Source of the DNA: Neoconidiobolus thromboides FSU 785
Lineage: Eukaryota; Entomophthoromycota; Entomophthoromycetes; Entomophthorales; Neoconidiobolaceae
Direction: 5' to 3'
Assembly: GCA_025603075.1 (NCBI GenBank)
Contig: MU626352.1
Span: 1-64,000, forward strand
DNA length: 64,000 bases
Shown piece after piece: positions 32,679-45,691 of the stretch. The notes below the pieces were generated by a model. It did not search any database, was not told the origin of the DNA, and saw nothing but the letters and a program-made list of their open reading frames with translations. Each line of letters opens with the position of its first letter. Position 1 is the stretch's first letter. A program made the position numbers and the translations under genes.

Positions 32679-35412
32679 ATGCTATTAAAATCCAATTTCA
32701 TTCGAGGGTAATTCATTTTAACAACAACCACACTTAACAACAATTGATAAAACCTATTTATTTAGGAAAAAGTTATTAATTCAAATCAATTTAATTCATA
32801 CTAGACTGGCAAAAAGTAATCCCAATTATTGAATCGTTTCAAAATTAAATCATTAACACTCCATAGCGAAGTCCAATTCGATACGACTTCGAAATTATCA
32901 AAAAGAATGTATCGAGAGTACCATAAATGGATTAAATTCAGGAATAACACGACAAGCTATCTCTTTACCAGTTGGTAAATAATCATTTTTATTCAACACT
33001 ATCAAAACAAAAACTCAATAACAATAATTTTATTAAATTTTAATCTAGGTAGCGGAAAAACAGTAATGTCAAGTATTCTGAAAACTAAGAGTTTGGATTT
33101 AATAATGGATAAAAAATAGGTAGTAATGGCGCACTTGATACCACAGATACCAACATTTATAAAAGGTGGAGATAAAGTATTAGTATTAGCACATCGACAA
33201 GAGTTATTATTTCAAGCTTTTAGAACTATTAAAAATTTTAACCCAAAATTAGTAAGTCAGTTCCGTTTTATTTACTATTCGTATTATCGTTTTTATATTT
33301 ATATATAAAAATGAAAATAAAAACAAGTATTTAAATTGAAGATTATATTAAATAGATTCAAAAACATTAGAGAATTGATATCGAGCGTGGACGTCATCAA
33401 TGTGATATTGATAATACGGATGTGATTTTAGTATCAGTACAATCTTTAGGTTATAATAATAGTAAAAGGTTAACTAGATTTCATAAAGAGAAGTTTAAAT
33501 GTGTGATTATTGATGAGGTAAGTGATAAAACTTATAAGGAATTTAATGAAATAGAAATAATGTTATCATTTTGTTTAATCTTTTATAATTCTTTTTAATT
33601 CTATAGGCCCATCACTCATCGGCTATCACTTATCTTAGAATATTAAATCATTTCGGTTTGATTAAAAATGAAGAAGAAAATAATTTAGATAGTAATAAAA
33701 TTAATAATAAAATATTATTATGGGGCTGTTCTGCTACTCTAAGAAGACATGATGGTGTTGGACTATCTAAAATATTTGATAAAATTATTTATCATAAAGA
33801 TTTTTTTGAAATGGTAAAAGAAGGATGGTAGATATTCTATATGAATTAATAGGATTTTATTTTTTATTTTTCACGATTTAACTTTAGGTTATGTGATATC
33901 AAAGCTACAACAATCAAAACAGAGATTGATCTTTCTAATGTGGGTTATGTATTGGGTGATTATAATCAAACTCAATTAGCAACTGCTATTGATACAGAAG
34001 AAAGAAACAATTTAATTATTCATGGATATAGAAGATTAGCAAGTAAGTTTATTAATTACCTCTATACATCGATAGTTATATTAATAATTATTAATACTTT
34101 TTTTTATAATTTTGTTATTCGTCCATAGAAACCAGAAAATCAACAATAATATTTGCGTTAAATATCCAACATGCTACAAATCTCGAAAAAAAATTTAAAT
34201 TTTGGAAAATTGAATGTGAAGTTATTAGTAGTCAAACAAGACTTGAACTAAGACAAGAATATATTGAAAATTTTAGAATTGGGAAATTAAAAGTTTTAAT
34301 TAATTGTAGTAAGTTTTAATTTATTTCTATTATTTATCTTAATTATTTAATTAATTTATTTTTATTCTTTAAAATATTAATAGCTATTTTAACTGAAGGT
34401 TTAGGTAAATTAGAATTTAATATTTATATTTATATTTGTTAAAAATAATACAGATATCCCAAATATTGATTGTATTATCATGGCCCGTCCAACAAAAAGT
34501 AAGCCATTATATCAACAAATGTTAGGACGAGGGATGCGAAAGCATACAGGAAAAAAAGAATGTTTAATATTAGATTTTGTTGATGTACAAAAAGATAAAA
34601 CATTATGTAGTATACCTACTCTTTTAGGTATGGATTATAATTTAATATTAAAAGAACAAAAAATAAGTCAATTGATCGAGAAAAAAGAGAAGATGAAAGA
34701 AAAAGAAAAAGAAGAGAAAGAGAAAAAAGAAGAGGAAAAAAAAAAAGTGGTATTACCAAATTTTATTAAAAATATTCAATTAATTCATTATGATAATTTG
34801 AATCATATTAATTTTATACAAAATCAAACTAAAAGAAAAGAAGATAATATGGGTGATTTTGATTGGGTTATGTTAGATGAAAATTGTTTTGTTTTAAATT
34901 TATTAAATGGTCAAATTCGAATTGAAAAAGAAGATAGTAAGTTGAATTATATTAACAAAACATAATAGTTAATAAAAACATACTTAACATTAGCTCATTA
35001 CATCGTCAAATATCGCAAAAAAATCCTATATAATAAAGCATTTATTTTCTATACACCTCGAGTGCTCCCGATCAAATCCGATAGTTTAGAATCTATTATA
35101 TTATCATGTGAAACTTATATTCGTAATCGACACTCCAATTCAATACCATTTATACTAAAAAAAGCGAATTGGAAACAACAACCTATTTCCAAACTACAGG
35201 AAAAATTAATTAATAAATTGATTTTGAGATTAGATGAAGTGAAAAGAAAAGGAGTTGATTTGGAAGGTGTAAAAAAGTTGACAAAAGGTAAAGCGAGTAA
35301 TTTGATTTTGTTTATTAAAGAGGGAGGTCTGAATAGAATTTTTAATGGACAGAAGGAAAAGGAGGTGATATTAGATAAAGAAGATTTGTTTTATGAAGGG
35401 TTATTCATTTGA
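32679..35412 (+). CDS. IRC3: mitochondrial DEAH-type helicase, Irc3-like
   Basis: Twelve exons keep phase: 32679-32707, 32766-32815, 32867-32974, 33049-33062, 33120-33251, 33371-33517, 33607-33827, 33888-34042, 34129-34308, 34384-34404, 34454-34936 and 34994-35412. They give 652 residues. A basic start (MLLKSNFIRG...) suits mitochondrial import. Superfamily 2 motifs follow in order: RNYQKE (Q-like), GSGKT 63-67 (I), DEAH 159-162 (II), GCSAT (III), LTEGLDIP (V) and QQMLGRGMR about 373-381 (VI). This matches Irc3, a branch-migrating helicase that keeps yeast mitochondrial DNA intact. A Lys/Glu-rich coiled segment follows motif VI. Exon 4 has only 14 bases and exon 10 only 21. URB1 starts 232 bases downstream on the same strand. 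Confidence 0.9.
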
Positions 35413-35644
35413 TAAATGCTTTTTTTGTTAATTAAATAAAACAAATGTAATTAAAAATATTAAAAATTAGTTTTTTACAAATTCTTCGATTTTAATTGGT
35501 TTAAATTTTTTTTGAATTTTGACATTTAAATTCAATTTTTGACTAAAGTGAAAGTTTGATTCTTTTTTTTTAAGACTAACATTTTTATAGATAAAAAATA
35601 AAAGAGGAATCAATATCCATCATATAGAGCAATAGTAAAAAATA

Positions 35645-37054
35645 ATGGATTGTTTAACAGGTAGTGAAATCAAAGAAGCTTTAAAGCAACCGCAATTAAT
35701 AGAATCTACAATTCGGCAATTATATGAACAAATTCAACCTAAAGAAAATCAATTACATTTATCTACTCTATTGATCTATTTAAAACATTCTCCCAATATT
35801 GAAGAGATATTAAATTATTGGGAAACATTAGAATCATCTAATTCCACTCATTTCCAAGTAAATATCCATCTACTTCAACTAATAATATGGAGTTTAGAAT
35901 TATTATCTTATGATGAAGAGGTATTACAATTTAAAGGTCATAATGAAAGAAATTCATTGATTAAAAAATTGATATTAAAATTTAATGATAAAATTATGAG
36001 TTATTTAAAAGTTAATGTAGCTAAATTACATCAGCTTTGTTTTAAATTATTGAAAACAATTGTCTTTTATTTTAATGGTAATTTCAATGAAGTGTTTATT
36101 GTGTTTCAAATGAAACCACAAGTAAGTTAAATAAGAGAAAAGGCTTTAATTGATTTTATAATTGATATTTTATTTTTAGATTATTGGTCGCGTTTTAAAT
36201 AATATTAAAGTTAATGAAGAATTTTTGGATGGTAAAAGTGTACAAGAATATCAAGAGCAAGAAAGGAAGAGTAAGTTTAATAATTCAACTAATAATAAGA
36301 TAATACTTAATATAATAATAATTTATATAGAAACTCGATGGGAATTTTTGAGGTATTGTGAAACTTGTTTTGAAGTGATTAAATATAATAAATCAAATTG
36401 GAATTTAACTTATCAAATACCAATTCAACGATTAGTTAAAGGATTACATTTGGATGATCCAGAGTTTATATTAAATCTTTTTAATATCTTAACTAAGTTT
36501 ATAGTCAATATTATTAGTAATACAAATTATAATAACAAGATGTTTTTATTTGATTTATTTAATGATGATTTTTTAAGTAAAGTAAGTTTTATTTTTAATT
36601 TAATTTATTGTTATGAGTTAAATGTTAATGTAATTTTTAGTGCTTAGAATTATTAAATAATCATCAAATTGTGAATGATAATAATAATGAAATTGAAATA
36701 TCAGATTTAGTTTATAAATTTTTAGTATCAATATGTAGTGTATCAGGCTATGGTATATGTATTAAATCTAATGGATGGAATGAAATAGAAACAATAGTGA
36801 TTCAACAAAGTAATGAAAAAAAGAAGAGAAAAATGAATAATAATAAATTATTAGAGTTTTGTTTTGGGTTACAAGCAAATACTAATTTAATTCATCAAAA
36901 ATTATTATTAACAATATTTAATACTTGTCCCGAATTAGTATCTTATTATTGGAATTATTGTAATTTAAGTTTTGAACCAAGATTATCTGTTAATTGGTTA
37001 AGTAATATTTCATTATTATTGAAGATTATTAATTTGGATGTCCCAGAATTTAAC

Positions 37055-37090
<36 letters not shown>

Positions 37091-40000
37091 CAACAATTAC
37101 AATTACAACAATTACAATTACCTTCATTTAAAGTAATAATTGAAAACATATTACCACAAAATATATTGAAAACATATCAATTAAAAGGAATTCAACATGA
37201 TAACAAAATGATTCAATATTATACATGTTTAGTTATTAAAATTAGTTTTAATAAATTGGAAAAAGTAAATCAACAAATTCAATTATATATTCAGCAATAT
37301 AAATTATTAAATCAAAGCAAAATTGTCAAAAAATATCAAGAATTAAATGAACAAATTCAATTAGAATACAAAAAAAGAATATTAGATTTTCAATCTTTAT
37401 TAACAATGACAAATAATTTAAATTTAATCAAAAATGAAAAAAAACAATATTTATTACAAGAAATTAATTTAAAACTATTAATCGATTATTTGAAATATTT
37501 TCCAGATTTAGTATTACAATCAAATATCGATTTCAATAAATTTATTATTAACAAAAATATTACTAAATTAAGTCCATCAATTCAATCGAATTTATTAAGT
37601 TTATTGGAAAATTTGGCGGAACTTAAATGGTATTCCAATCAACCAGATAAAAAAGAATCAATTTTAATACAAATTATTAAAATTTATATTAACAATTCGG
37701 GTAATAATAAAAATAAGAGTGATAAAATTCAATTACAAAGTAAAAAAGTAATTGAAAAATATTTTAGTTTATCTAATTTATTTAATAATAATAATAATTT
37801 AAATCAATTAGAATTAAATATTTGGTTAAATTGTATTCAATTATTTCAAAATAAGAATATTATTTATTCAATATTAGATTTTTCATTTACTTATTTTATT
37901 AAATATTCATTTGCTTTAATAGATCAATTAATTTATTTACAACAACAACAACAGAATAATATCGAAGTAACAACAGTACCCTTTTCACCATTATATTTAG
38001 CAGTGTTAGTTATCTTTAAAGATCAAATTCAAGATCAAAACATTGGAAAAGAAGATAAATTAATAATAACTCAATTTTTAATGACAATCAGTATCGATTT
38101 AACTCATTTTATTAAAGATTTTCAATTAATTTATAAAGTATTAAAGGAGTTTTATGTTCAAAATCAAAGTATTATTATGAAAGAGAAAGAGATTAATGAG
38201 TTATTTATGACTATATTGAGTTATCTTGGTAATTATTGTAAAGATAAGGAAATGAAGATTATAATGACGGATAAAGTATTTCAATTTAATACTAGCTTAT
38301 TACATATTATAAATCAATTAAAAGTAAATAATGGACAATTAAATGAAATTAAAAAACAATTAAATAATAACAATAATATAATTAATAGTCAATTATTTTA
38401 TCAATTAATAAAAATCATCACTAAAGATACAATAAATGAATTTAATAGTAACATAATAATAGAATTTATTCATAATAATTATTATTATTTAAAAGGAATT
38501 ATTAATTTCAATTGGATTCAAATTGAAAATTATAATGAATTAAAACCAATTATTGAGTTTTTTAAATTGATTCAACCTAATATATTTCTATACTTAATTA
38601 ATGAAGAATGCTTTGAGAGTGAATATTCTAAATTAATATTTTATTATTATAATGAACATTATGAAGTTGAATTTAATTTTATTAGTAATTATTATTTATT
38701 CTTAATGAATCAAAGTAATAATAATGATAATAAAAGGATTAATTCTTTGTTTTTAATCTTATTTAACAATATTGATATTCAATTGCAATCACAATTTAAG
38801 TTCAAAGAGAAAAATATCAATCAATTTATTAATAGAATCGGTTTATTGTTGGAGAATGAATGTATTAAAAGAAATTATTTAAAAGGAAATTTAATAGCAA
38901 AATGGATCAATCAATTGTTATTATTTGTTTTAAATAGTTTCCAAAAGTTTCAAATGGATTCCAATAGAATAGATTTTATATTAAAATATTTCAAAATTCA
39001 ATTAATGGAATTCATTGAAAGTAACAATAATGGAATAGAAAATGATGAGAACATCATTATGATAATCAATTATTTAATACCTAAATTTCAGTATAATGAA
39101 GAAGAAAGAATGGGATTAATTATTAATCAATTAATATTAAAAAACAATCAAATTAATTTATTATGTATTAAATTAATATTAAAAATTAAAAATCTCAATA
39201 TTAAACAATGGTTATTTAGTCAACATTTAAATTTAATATTAGAAACTTATTTAAATAATAAGAGTAATAATAAAAATTGGGATTTAATTTTATTAGATTT
39301 ATTGCATACTTTAGTTCCATTTATTAAAGTGGAATTAAATCAAGAGAAATCAATTAGTTTAGAAGAAGAAAAAGAAGAAAAAGATAATAATAATAATAAT
39401 AATAATAATAATTTAATTCAACAAAATTGGAAACTAATTAATAATAATCCAATGATAGAAAAAATATTAAATAAATTAATGCGATTTAATTTAAATAGAA
39501 ATGAGATCAAAGTCTTATTAAGTATATTAATATTAAACCGAAAATATAAATCTATCTTTACGCAATTTTTATTAAGTCAAAAGATTCTTATTGATGAATT
39601 GAATTTTCAACAATATTTTGAGTTATTTAAAAATTATTTTAATATGTTAAGATACAAGGAAAACAATGAGGACTTAATTTATTTTGATTCAACTGATATT
39701 ACAGATAAAAAAGTAATGAAAAAAATTAGTCAAATTTATGTCCAATTTTTGATAGAAAAGGAAAGATATGAAATGGAGATGTTAAATTTATTTTTACCTT
39801 ATATAAAAGAAGATGAGAAAAATGTGATTAACATATTAAAACAATGGAAATTGAAAAAATGGAATCAAATTCTAGATATCAATAGAGAAGAATTAATATT
39901 ACTATTTTGGAAATTTCAATTATGGAAAAGTGAAGATATTGATATTATTTTTAATCAAAATAGATTTGAGGAGATTTCAAAAGAACAATTAATTCAATAT

Positions 40001-42010
40001 TGTAATAAAATGATTGAGTTGATGAAATGTTATTTTGATCAAAATGAAAAGGAGAAATTGAAGGATAAAAAAATGGTTTTATTTTTGTTCAAATTAGTTT
40101 CAACTTACTTAAAAATGGAATTCAATGTTAATGTTTTTAAATGTTTTGAGTATTTCGATTTAAATGTAATGAATCAAATGGTAAAGTTTATTTTTATTTT
40201 TATTTTTATTTTTATTTATTTTTATTTTTAGAAGAGTGAAGTTGAATTAATAATTATTGAAGTTATGGATAAAATAGAAAATTTAGAATTACAACATCAA
40301 TTAATTCAATTAATAGTTCAATTTTATAATATTAATCCAAATTTTGTATTAAAAAAAGAAATATTAATTAAATTAATAAGTATTTATCAAGGATATTATA
40401 CAAAAGATCAACGTCAACTATTAAAATTAATTTGTAATTTTGAAATTAAAGAGTTAATGTCTACAAGAAGTTATTTATTATTATTTGATAAATTAATCTT
40501 TAAATTTAATGAATGGGAAATTAAAAAATTAATAATGAATGGAGATATTGTTACTCATTCGATGGACAAATTAGAAGCTAGTAATGTACTCTTTTCTTGT
40601 AATCATTTTCCAGTGAATGTAAGTTTAAATCAATTAGAATTATTAACTGAGAAACAAGAAAAGGAAGTTCAATTTGTCAATGAAAATAATAAGGAAAATT
40701 CAATCAAAATTTATGATCCCTATTTTTTATTAAATTTAATAGCTAATTATTTTACATTTGGTAATAATTTAAATGTAGAAACATTTATTAAAAAGAATTT
40801 ATTAAATTATTTAATAATATCTTTATCATCCAATGAATCAAGTACTCGCTATATAGCTTATAGATTATTAGATGAAGTTTATAATTTAATTATGACTAGT
40901 AAATTTATCGAGAGAATACAAGTATTAACGGTCTTAAATTTATTAAAAAATTCAATAGAAGATAGAGAATCTAATCCAAGAATTCCATCGGGTATTACAA
41001 ATTTTATTAGTTTATGTTTACAAACAGTGATGAATCCAAAACATTCAATGTATCTTTTAATTAATCGATATCTCTTAGCTAAACCTAATTTGAATTTCAA
41101 AGAGTTGCCCTTTTTTAGTAAGATGATGGAAGGATTTCATAAAAATTCAAATGCAGAAAGAAAATGGATATTAAAATTAATTAAAAATAGTATCAAGAAT
41201 GAATTAGATTTAAAATTAATTAAAGTAAAAAATCAATTATTATTACAAACTTATTATTTTTCACCAGTTAATGGAAGTACATTAATGGAATTACATCAAT
41301 TACCAATACTTGAATATTTATTTAATGTAGCTAGGTTTAATCCAAATCATCAATTTTATTGTATTAAAGTTCATTTATTTGAATTTTTGTTGAGAATTAT
41401 AGAATATGAAATTCAAAATAATAAATTAAAAAGTAAAATAATATTACTAATTACTATTCGAATTAGTAATATGTTTATATTGAACAACAAAATGAATAAA
41501 TTATTGATTGGCTGGCCATTATGGAATAATAAAATAATGATGTTTTATTTTAAAATTATTCAAATATTAAAAGAGAATTTAAATAATTTAGAAGATTATG
41601 CAATTGTATTGAATTGTTTGAATGAAGTTACGAGAGGTGTATTGAATGTATTAAGATTTAATCAACAATTTAATATTGAATGGAATCACTCAATGGTAGA
41701 AAAAATGATTGAAAACAATGTATTTATTGTTAAACAAAGTATTAAAGAAGGGAATATTAATTTAATCAATAATAATTCAGATAATGATAAGAATAACTTC
41801 AAGATTATTATCAATAATGAAAATGAAGAACAGAATTATAATAGTTTAAATTTTGAATCAATTAAACAAATGAAACAATTAGATACTTGTTTAATTGAAG
41901 TGATTGAAAATGGGCTATTGATAACTAGCTATATAGGAAAAATGGAGCCTAATTTGATGATGTGGGGATTCCAATTGAAATTGGAATTTATTAGAAATTT
42001 ATTGTTTTAA
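35645..42010 (+). CDS. URB1: ribosome biogenesis protein Urb1/Npa1
   Basis: Five exons (35645-36121, 36180-36270, 36331-36581, 36641-40180, 40232-42010) give 2045 residues; yeast Npa1 has 1764 and human URB1 about 2270. The protein is an all-helical scaffold. The N-terminal region has the Urb1 pattern, including ETRWEFLRYCE-like packing across exon 3. The C-terminal region carries the most diagnostic stretch: DPYFLLNLIANYF, STRYIAYRLLDEVYNLI, INRYLLAKPNLNFKELPFF and NAERKWILKLI. Urb1 works in the nucleolus on early 60S pre-ribosomes with snoRNPs and Dbp6-like helicases. Asn runs from AAT repeats occur near 37051-37089 and 39385-39412. The last intron (40181-40231) is mostly TTTTTA repeats. 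Conservation of the middle is low, so the name rests mainly on the two ends and on length. Confidence 0.82.
37051..37089 (+). repeat. AAT microsatellite coding poly-Asn in URB1
   Basis: About thirteen uninterrupted AAY codons give an Asn run, followed by CAA-rich Gln/Leu repeats. The frame is kept. Confidence 0.85.
40185..40230 (+). repeat. TTTTTA repeat making up the last URB1 intron
   Basis: The 51-base intron is almost wholly TTTATT/TTTTTA repeat ending in the TAG acceptor. Confidence 0.8.
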
Positions 42011-42370
42011 AGAGGGGTGAGGAGATCAAGAATTGAGTTATTTTTTATAGAATAAAGTTCACGTTATAGTATATTAAAGAAGAGTTTCTGATAACTTTAC
42101 TTATTGTTTATTATAACGATAAATAATAATAATAACTTTTGATTTCTGAAAAATTGAATATTGATAAGTGATATAATATAAATAATGGAAGTAAAAATGG
42201 CTTATCAGATTTTGAATTTCAAGGAGGGATAAGATAGTTTATTTTGTTAGCTAGTAAGACTTCAAGGTAAGTTATTAATCGTAGATTTAAAATACATAAA
42301 TCATCAGAGAAAATCAAGTAAAGCTGACAATATAAAGAAAACTGAAGATGTTTAAGCTGGTTTAAAGTAA

Positions 42371-42474
42371 ATATGAGGGTGTTTTTTTACTTCATTACTT
42401 TTTCCATCTTTTAAGCACATTTGAACGAAAAAATTGTTAGTAAAATTCTTAAACACAAAAATACGTTCCCATAT
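42371..42474 (+). mobile_element. MITE-like element, copy 12
   Basis: A plus-orientation copy with left end ATATGAGGGTG. The core is damaged (AAGCACATTTGAACGAAA) and the right end is ACGTTCCCATAT. Confidence 0.88.
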
Positions 42475-43160
42475 AAAAGCAAATTTCTGATAAATTTAAG
42501 AATAACAATAAGATAAAGCTAACAATTGAATAAAAAAGCAGGGATTCTATTTTTTGGATTCATTTATTTAGACTCAGTTGTTATAAAAAGAAGAATTTAC
42601 TTAATATTGGTCGGATAATAATCAAGGTATAGAAAGAGAGAAGGACTAGGTTTAATTAAACTGAAGAAAAATAGAAAAGAAAATAAGAGATTTGATCGAA
42701 AGGAAAATATTAAGGTAAGGAAGTTCTTGAAGTTTAGGCCACCTGTTTATTATAAAGAAGGGTATTGGGATATTTCTTTTTAATATTTGGAAAGTACTGT
42801 TTATCCAAAATTATCAATAAACATTGAAATATTAACTATGTTATTTTAATTGAAATTATAAGCTTGTAACATGTATTCATAGCAAGAAAAGGTTTCATTT
42901 ATCTGGGATTATAGCTCATTGTTTTTTATTAGTTACTAAACATAAAAGGTTTATTTTTCAAGAATTCAACATGGGGTTATTTTAATATAATACAATATGA
43001 TATTAATTAATTTTTATTTTATTTTATAAAATATTAATAGCAAAAAGCTCTAGATCTGTATTTAAATAATTCTCTTCTTTCTTATTCTTTATTTGCTGCA
43101 TACTCAAACATATAACATCATAAATTCTATCTTTATTTAAAGACTTATTATTATCTATCT
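42475..43160. other. intergenic stretch
   Basis: About 690 bases between MITE copies 12 and 13. No gene was recognised. Confidence 0.45.
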
Positions 43161-43266
43161 ATATGGGGATGTGTTTTTTTATTTAGGAATTTTACTAACA
43201 ATTTTTCCACTCAAATAGCCCTTAAAAGATGGAAAAAGTAGTGAAGCCAAAAAAACATCCCCATGT
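43161..43266 (-). mobile_element. MITE-like element, copy 13
   Basis: A well-preserved minus-orientation copy running from ATATGGGGATGTG to ACATCCCCATG, with TTTCCACTCAAATAGCCCTT as the complement of the core. Confidence 0.9.
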
Positions 43267-43466
43267 ATTATATTGATAATTGTATTGATTAATATTCGAT
43301 TTTAATAAAATATACAATATACGACTTGAATTTTAAAAAAATCAATATTAAATACTTCACAAATTATTTAAAATCTTTTTTTTTAGATAAAATATAAAAA
43401 TAAACCCCATTATGTTTACTCGGCAACCTACTTTATGTTTTCAACCCTTTATATGAACAATAAAGC

Positions 43467-43565
43467 ATATGGTAATGTTTTTTTGATTTCATCACTTTTT
43501 TATTTTTGGGCCCTATTTGAGTAGGAAGATTGTTAGTAAAATTCTTACAAAAATACGTTCCATAT
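43467..43565 (+). mobile_element. MITE-like element, copy 14
   Basis: A plus-orientation, worn copy with left end ATATGGTAATG, core GGGCCCTATTTGAGTAGGAA and right end ACGTTCCATAT, with small internal deletions. Confidence 0.85.
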
Positions 43566-43740
43566 GTTGTTGAGTCATAAAGAATCTGGGTTCTAATTTT
43601 TCAACTACTTACTTTTCCATTGAATAATGAATTGCTTAGTAAGAAGATAGTTACTGAGTAACTAAATGCCTTGGCAATAATGCTTGTGACCAAACTATCC
43701 GTTTTGAGTGATCTCTTAGATCAATTTAGATTATTGAAAC

Positions 43741-43845
43741 ATATGGGGATGTATTTTTACGTTTAAGAATTTTGCTAACACTTTTTCCGCTCAAGTAGTG
43801 TTCAAAAGGTGAAAAAGTAATGAAGTCAAAAAAACATACTAATAT
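43741..43845 (-). mobile_element. MITE-like element, copy 15
   Basis: A minus-orientation copy with left end ATATGGGGATG and the core complement TTTCCGCTCAAGTAGTGTT. The right end has decayed to ACATACTAATAT. Confidence 0.87.
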
Positions 43846-44836
43846 CTTTAAATACACTAATAAAGCAATTAAAAGTTTTGATTTGAGTAAGGTTTTAAAT
43901 TTAAAAAAATATTTGTATTTAAGTTTAAAACAAAAAAAAGTAAAATGGCAATTTTTTTTGTTAAAATTAATTTTATTAATTCAATTATGAAAACTTAACA
44001 AAATACAAAATAATCAAAAAATTCAATAAAAAACCATTATACTAACCTTGACATTCAAAATGATCAATAAAAAAGGAAGCCATCGTAATTACTTTAAAAG
44101 GAAAATAGCGCTTCTTTTGAAAGTAATGATAAAAGCGGAAAAAAGAATATAAATATTAAATTTTATAAACATCTCACATATTATGTATTATTTGTAATGT
44201 TTGTGTATGTTGCTGAGTCAATAGTTGTGGTTTGCTTATTAATTTAATATTTAAGGATATTTAGAATTTCAATGTTTATTCTAGTTTAAATTTAAACGTT
44301 TTTTATTAATATTAATATTAACTAAAATTTGTTATTTTTTAAATTATAGAAATGTTAGGAAAGTAGATTTATTATATAAAATGAAATCATATAGTTAGCA
44401 CCCGGTGCCAAAAACGAAAATTTAAAAAGTAATATTAGTTTAAATCATATCAATAGTATTATTAATATAATAATAATACAATTAATTAAAAGGTGATTAG
44501 AAGGATCTAAACTACTAGTTTAGAAACATAGTTTAAATTGAAGTGCTTACTTGCAAAGCTGGAAAGATGGCATTAAGTTGGTGGAAATTTTAGTGTATTG
44601 ATTGTGTTCTATGATGATTATATGAAAATGTATTGAGGTGGAAAAGTTATATTTAAAAATAATAAATCAGATTATAAAATTCTTTAAGGTGTTGATTTTT
44701 GAAATTGATAATCAATGTCTTTCGAAAATGGTATAGAATTCTTCACCAAACTTGTATACTATTACGCCATTTTGATATTGAATAGAATACCAAGATTAAA
44801 AAGAGACTAAGATTAAATATTTAGTTTACAAGAGAA
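43846..44836. other. intergenic, 3' flank of the zinc-cluster gene
   Basis: About 990 AT-rich bases. No gene or repeat recognised. Confidence 0.45.
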
Positions 44837-45637
44837 TTAATATTCGGATTTTGAATAAGATGATTGAAAATAGGGATCAAAATAAAAATTTCCATTACTT
44901 ATAATTCCACTGTTTGGCATGTAACTACTCATACTCTGGTTTGCATTGGAACATATATTTAAATTATAGCCAGCTCTTAACTCAATGTTTGCATATACAT
45001 TTAGGTCTTGGTCGCTTCCTTCTCTAATTCTTGAATACATATTTAAGTCATAGTCACCCTCTTGGTCTATGTTTGGATACATATTTAAACCATAATTCAT
45101 ACTATCAAAAGGAGAAGTAGTTATAGGTGGCGATCTCCAAAGCTCTTGATTAAAACTACTATCTATTAACTGAGGATTAATATAAAGTGGAGCTAAAGAG
45201 CAATTTTCTGGTAATATATGAACGTTCGATTTGACTTGATGAGGATACTCCATTGATGTACTAAATGAAATAACTTGATCATATACAATATTGCCACTGC
45301 TTCTTGCTAAGCTATCATTAGCCACACTAATATCATTAGTTTCCTCATTACTATCTTCTCCATTGTCTTGAGTCAAATCATTATAAAGTAAATGAATATT
45401 ACTTGGATCAAAATTAATGAAAGTATTATCCACTTTAATACATTGAATTCTATTTTCCATTTGATTCATCATTGCTATTTCTCTCTCTCTCATCTTCCCA
45501 CGTTTGTTATTTTCCATAGCATAAGTACATTGATTCCCTTCTTTTCGACAATAATAACAAGAATTCTCTTCAAAGATACATTTGCGATGTTTTTTTTTAC
45601 ATTGGTCACAAGCTTGAATACAGTTTTTTTTACCCAT
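44837..45637 (-). CDS. short Zn(II)2Cys6 transcription factor
   Basis: A single exon of 266 residues. Residues 10-37 form a fungal binuclear zinc cluster (Cys10, 13, 20, 27, 30, 37; spacing 2-6-6-2-6) with the basic stretch KKKHRK. A basic NNKRG linker follows, then the block FINFDPSNIHLLY (73-85). The middle is Ser/Asn-rich and acidic. Residues 182-237 hold four imperfect 14-residue repeats (pattern YxLNMYxNI). No fungal-specific TF middle domain is present, so the protein is far shorter than Gal4-type regulators. It is nuclear and DNA-binding by inference, with unknown targets. Its paralogue at 63284-63781 shares the cluster spacing, the start MGxKxCIQACDxCK and the 13-residue block. Confidence 0.85.
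   Translation of the reverse strand: MGKKNCIQACDQCKKKHRKCIFEENSCYYCRKEGNQCTYAMENNKRGKMREREIAMMNQMENRIQCIKVDNTFINFDPSNIHLLYNDLTQDNGEDSNEETNDISVANDSLARSSGNIVYDQVISFSTSMEYPHQVKSNVHILPENCSLAPLYINPQLIDSSFNQELWRSPPITTSPFDSMNYGLNMYPNIDQEGDYDLNMYSRIREGSDQDLNVYANIELRAGYNLNICSNANQSMSSYMPNSGIISNGNFYFDPYFQSSYSKSEY
44927..45094 (-). repeat. four 42-base tandem repeats coding 14-residue units
   Basis: Inside the zinc-cluster gene, four in-frame imperfect units each carry the DNA block ACATATTTAA or a close variant. They encode xLN(M/V/I)(Y/C) motifs. The 42-base period keeps the frame. Confidence 0.75.
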
Positions 45638-45683
45638 TTATTGTTTTCATGGTAACTTTAAACAATCAAATCAATTTAATTAG

Positions 45684-45691
45684 TTTATATA
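45684..45691 (-). promoter_or_regulatory. TATA-like box of the zinc-cluster gene
   Basis: TATATAAA on the minus strand lies 47-54 bases before the ATG. The same octamer lies at a similar place before the paralogue at 63781. Confidence 0.4.
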
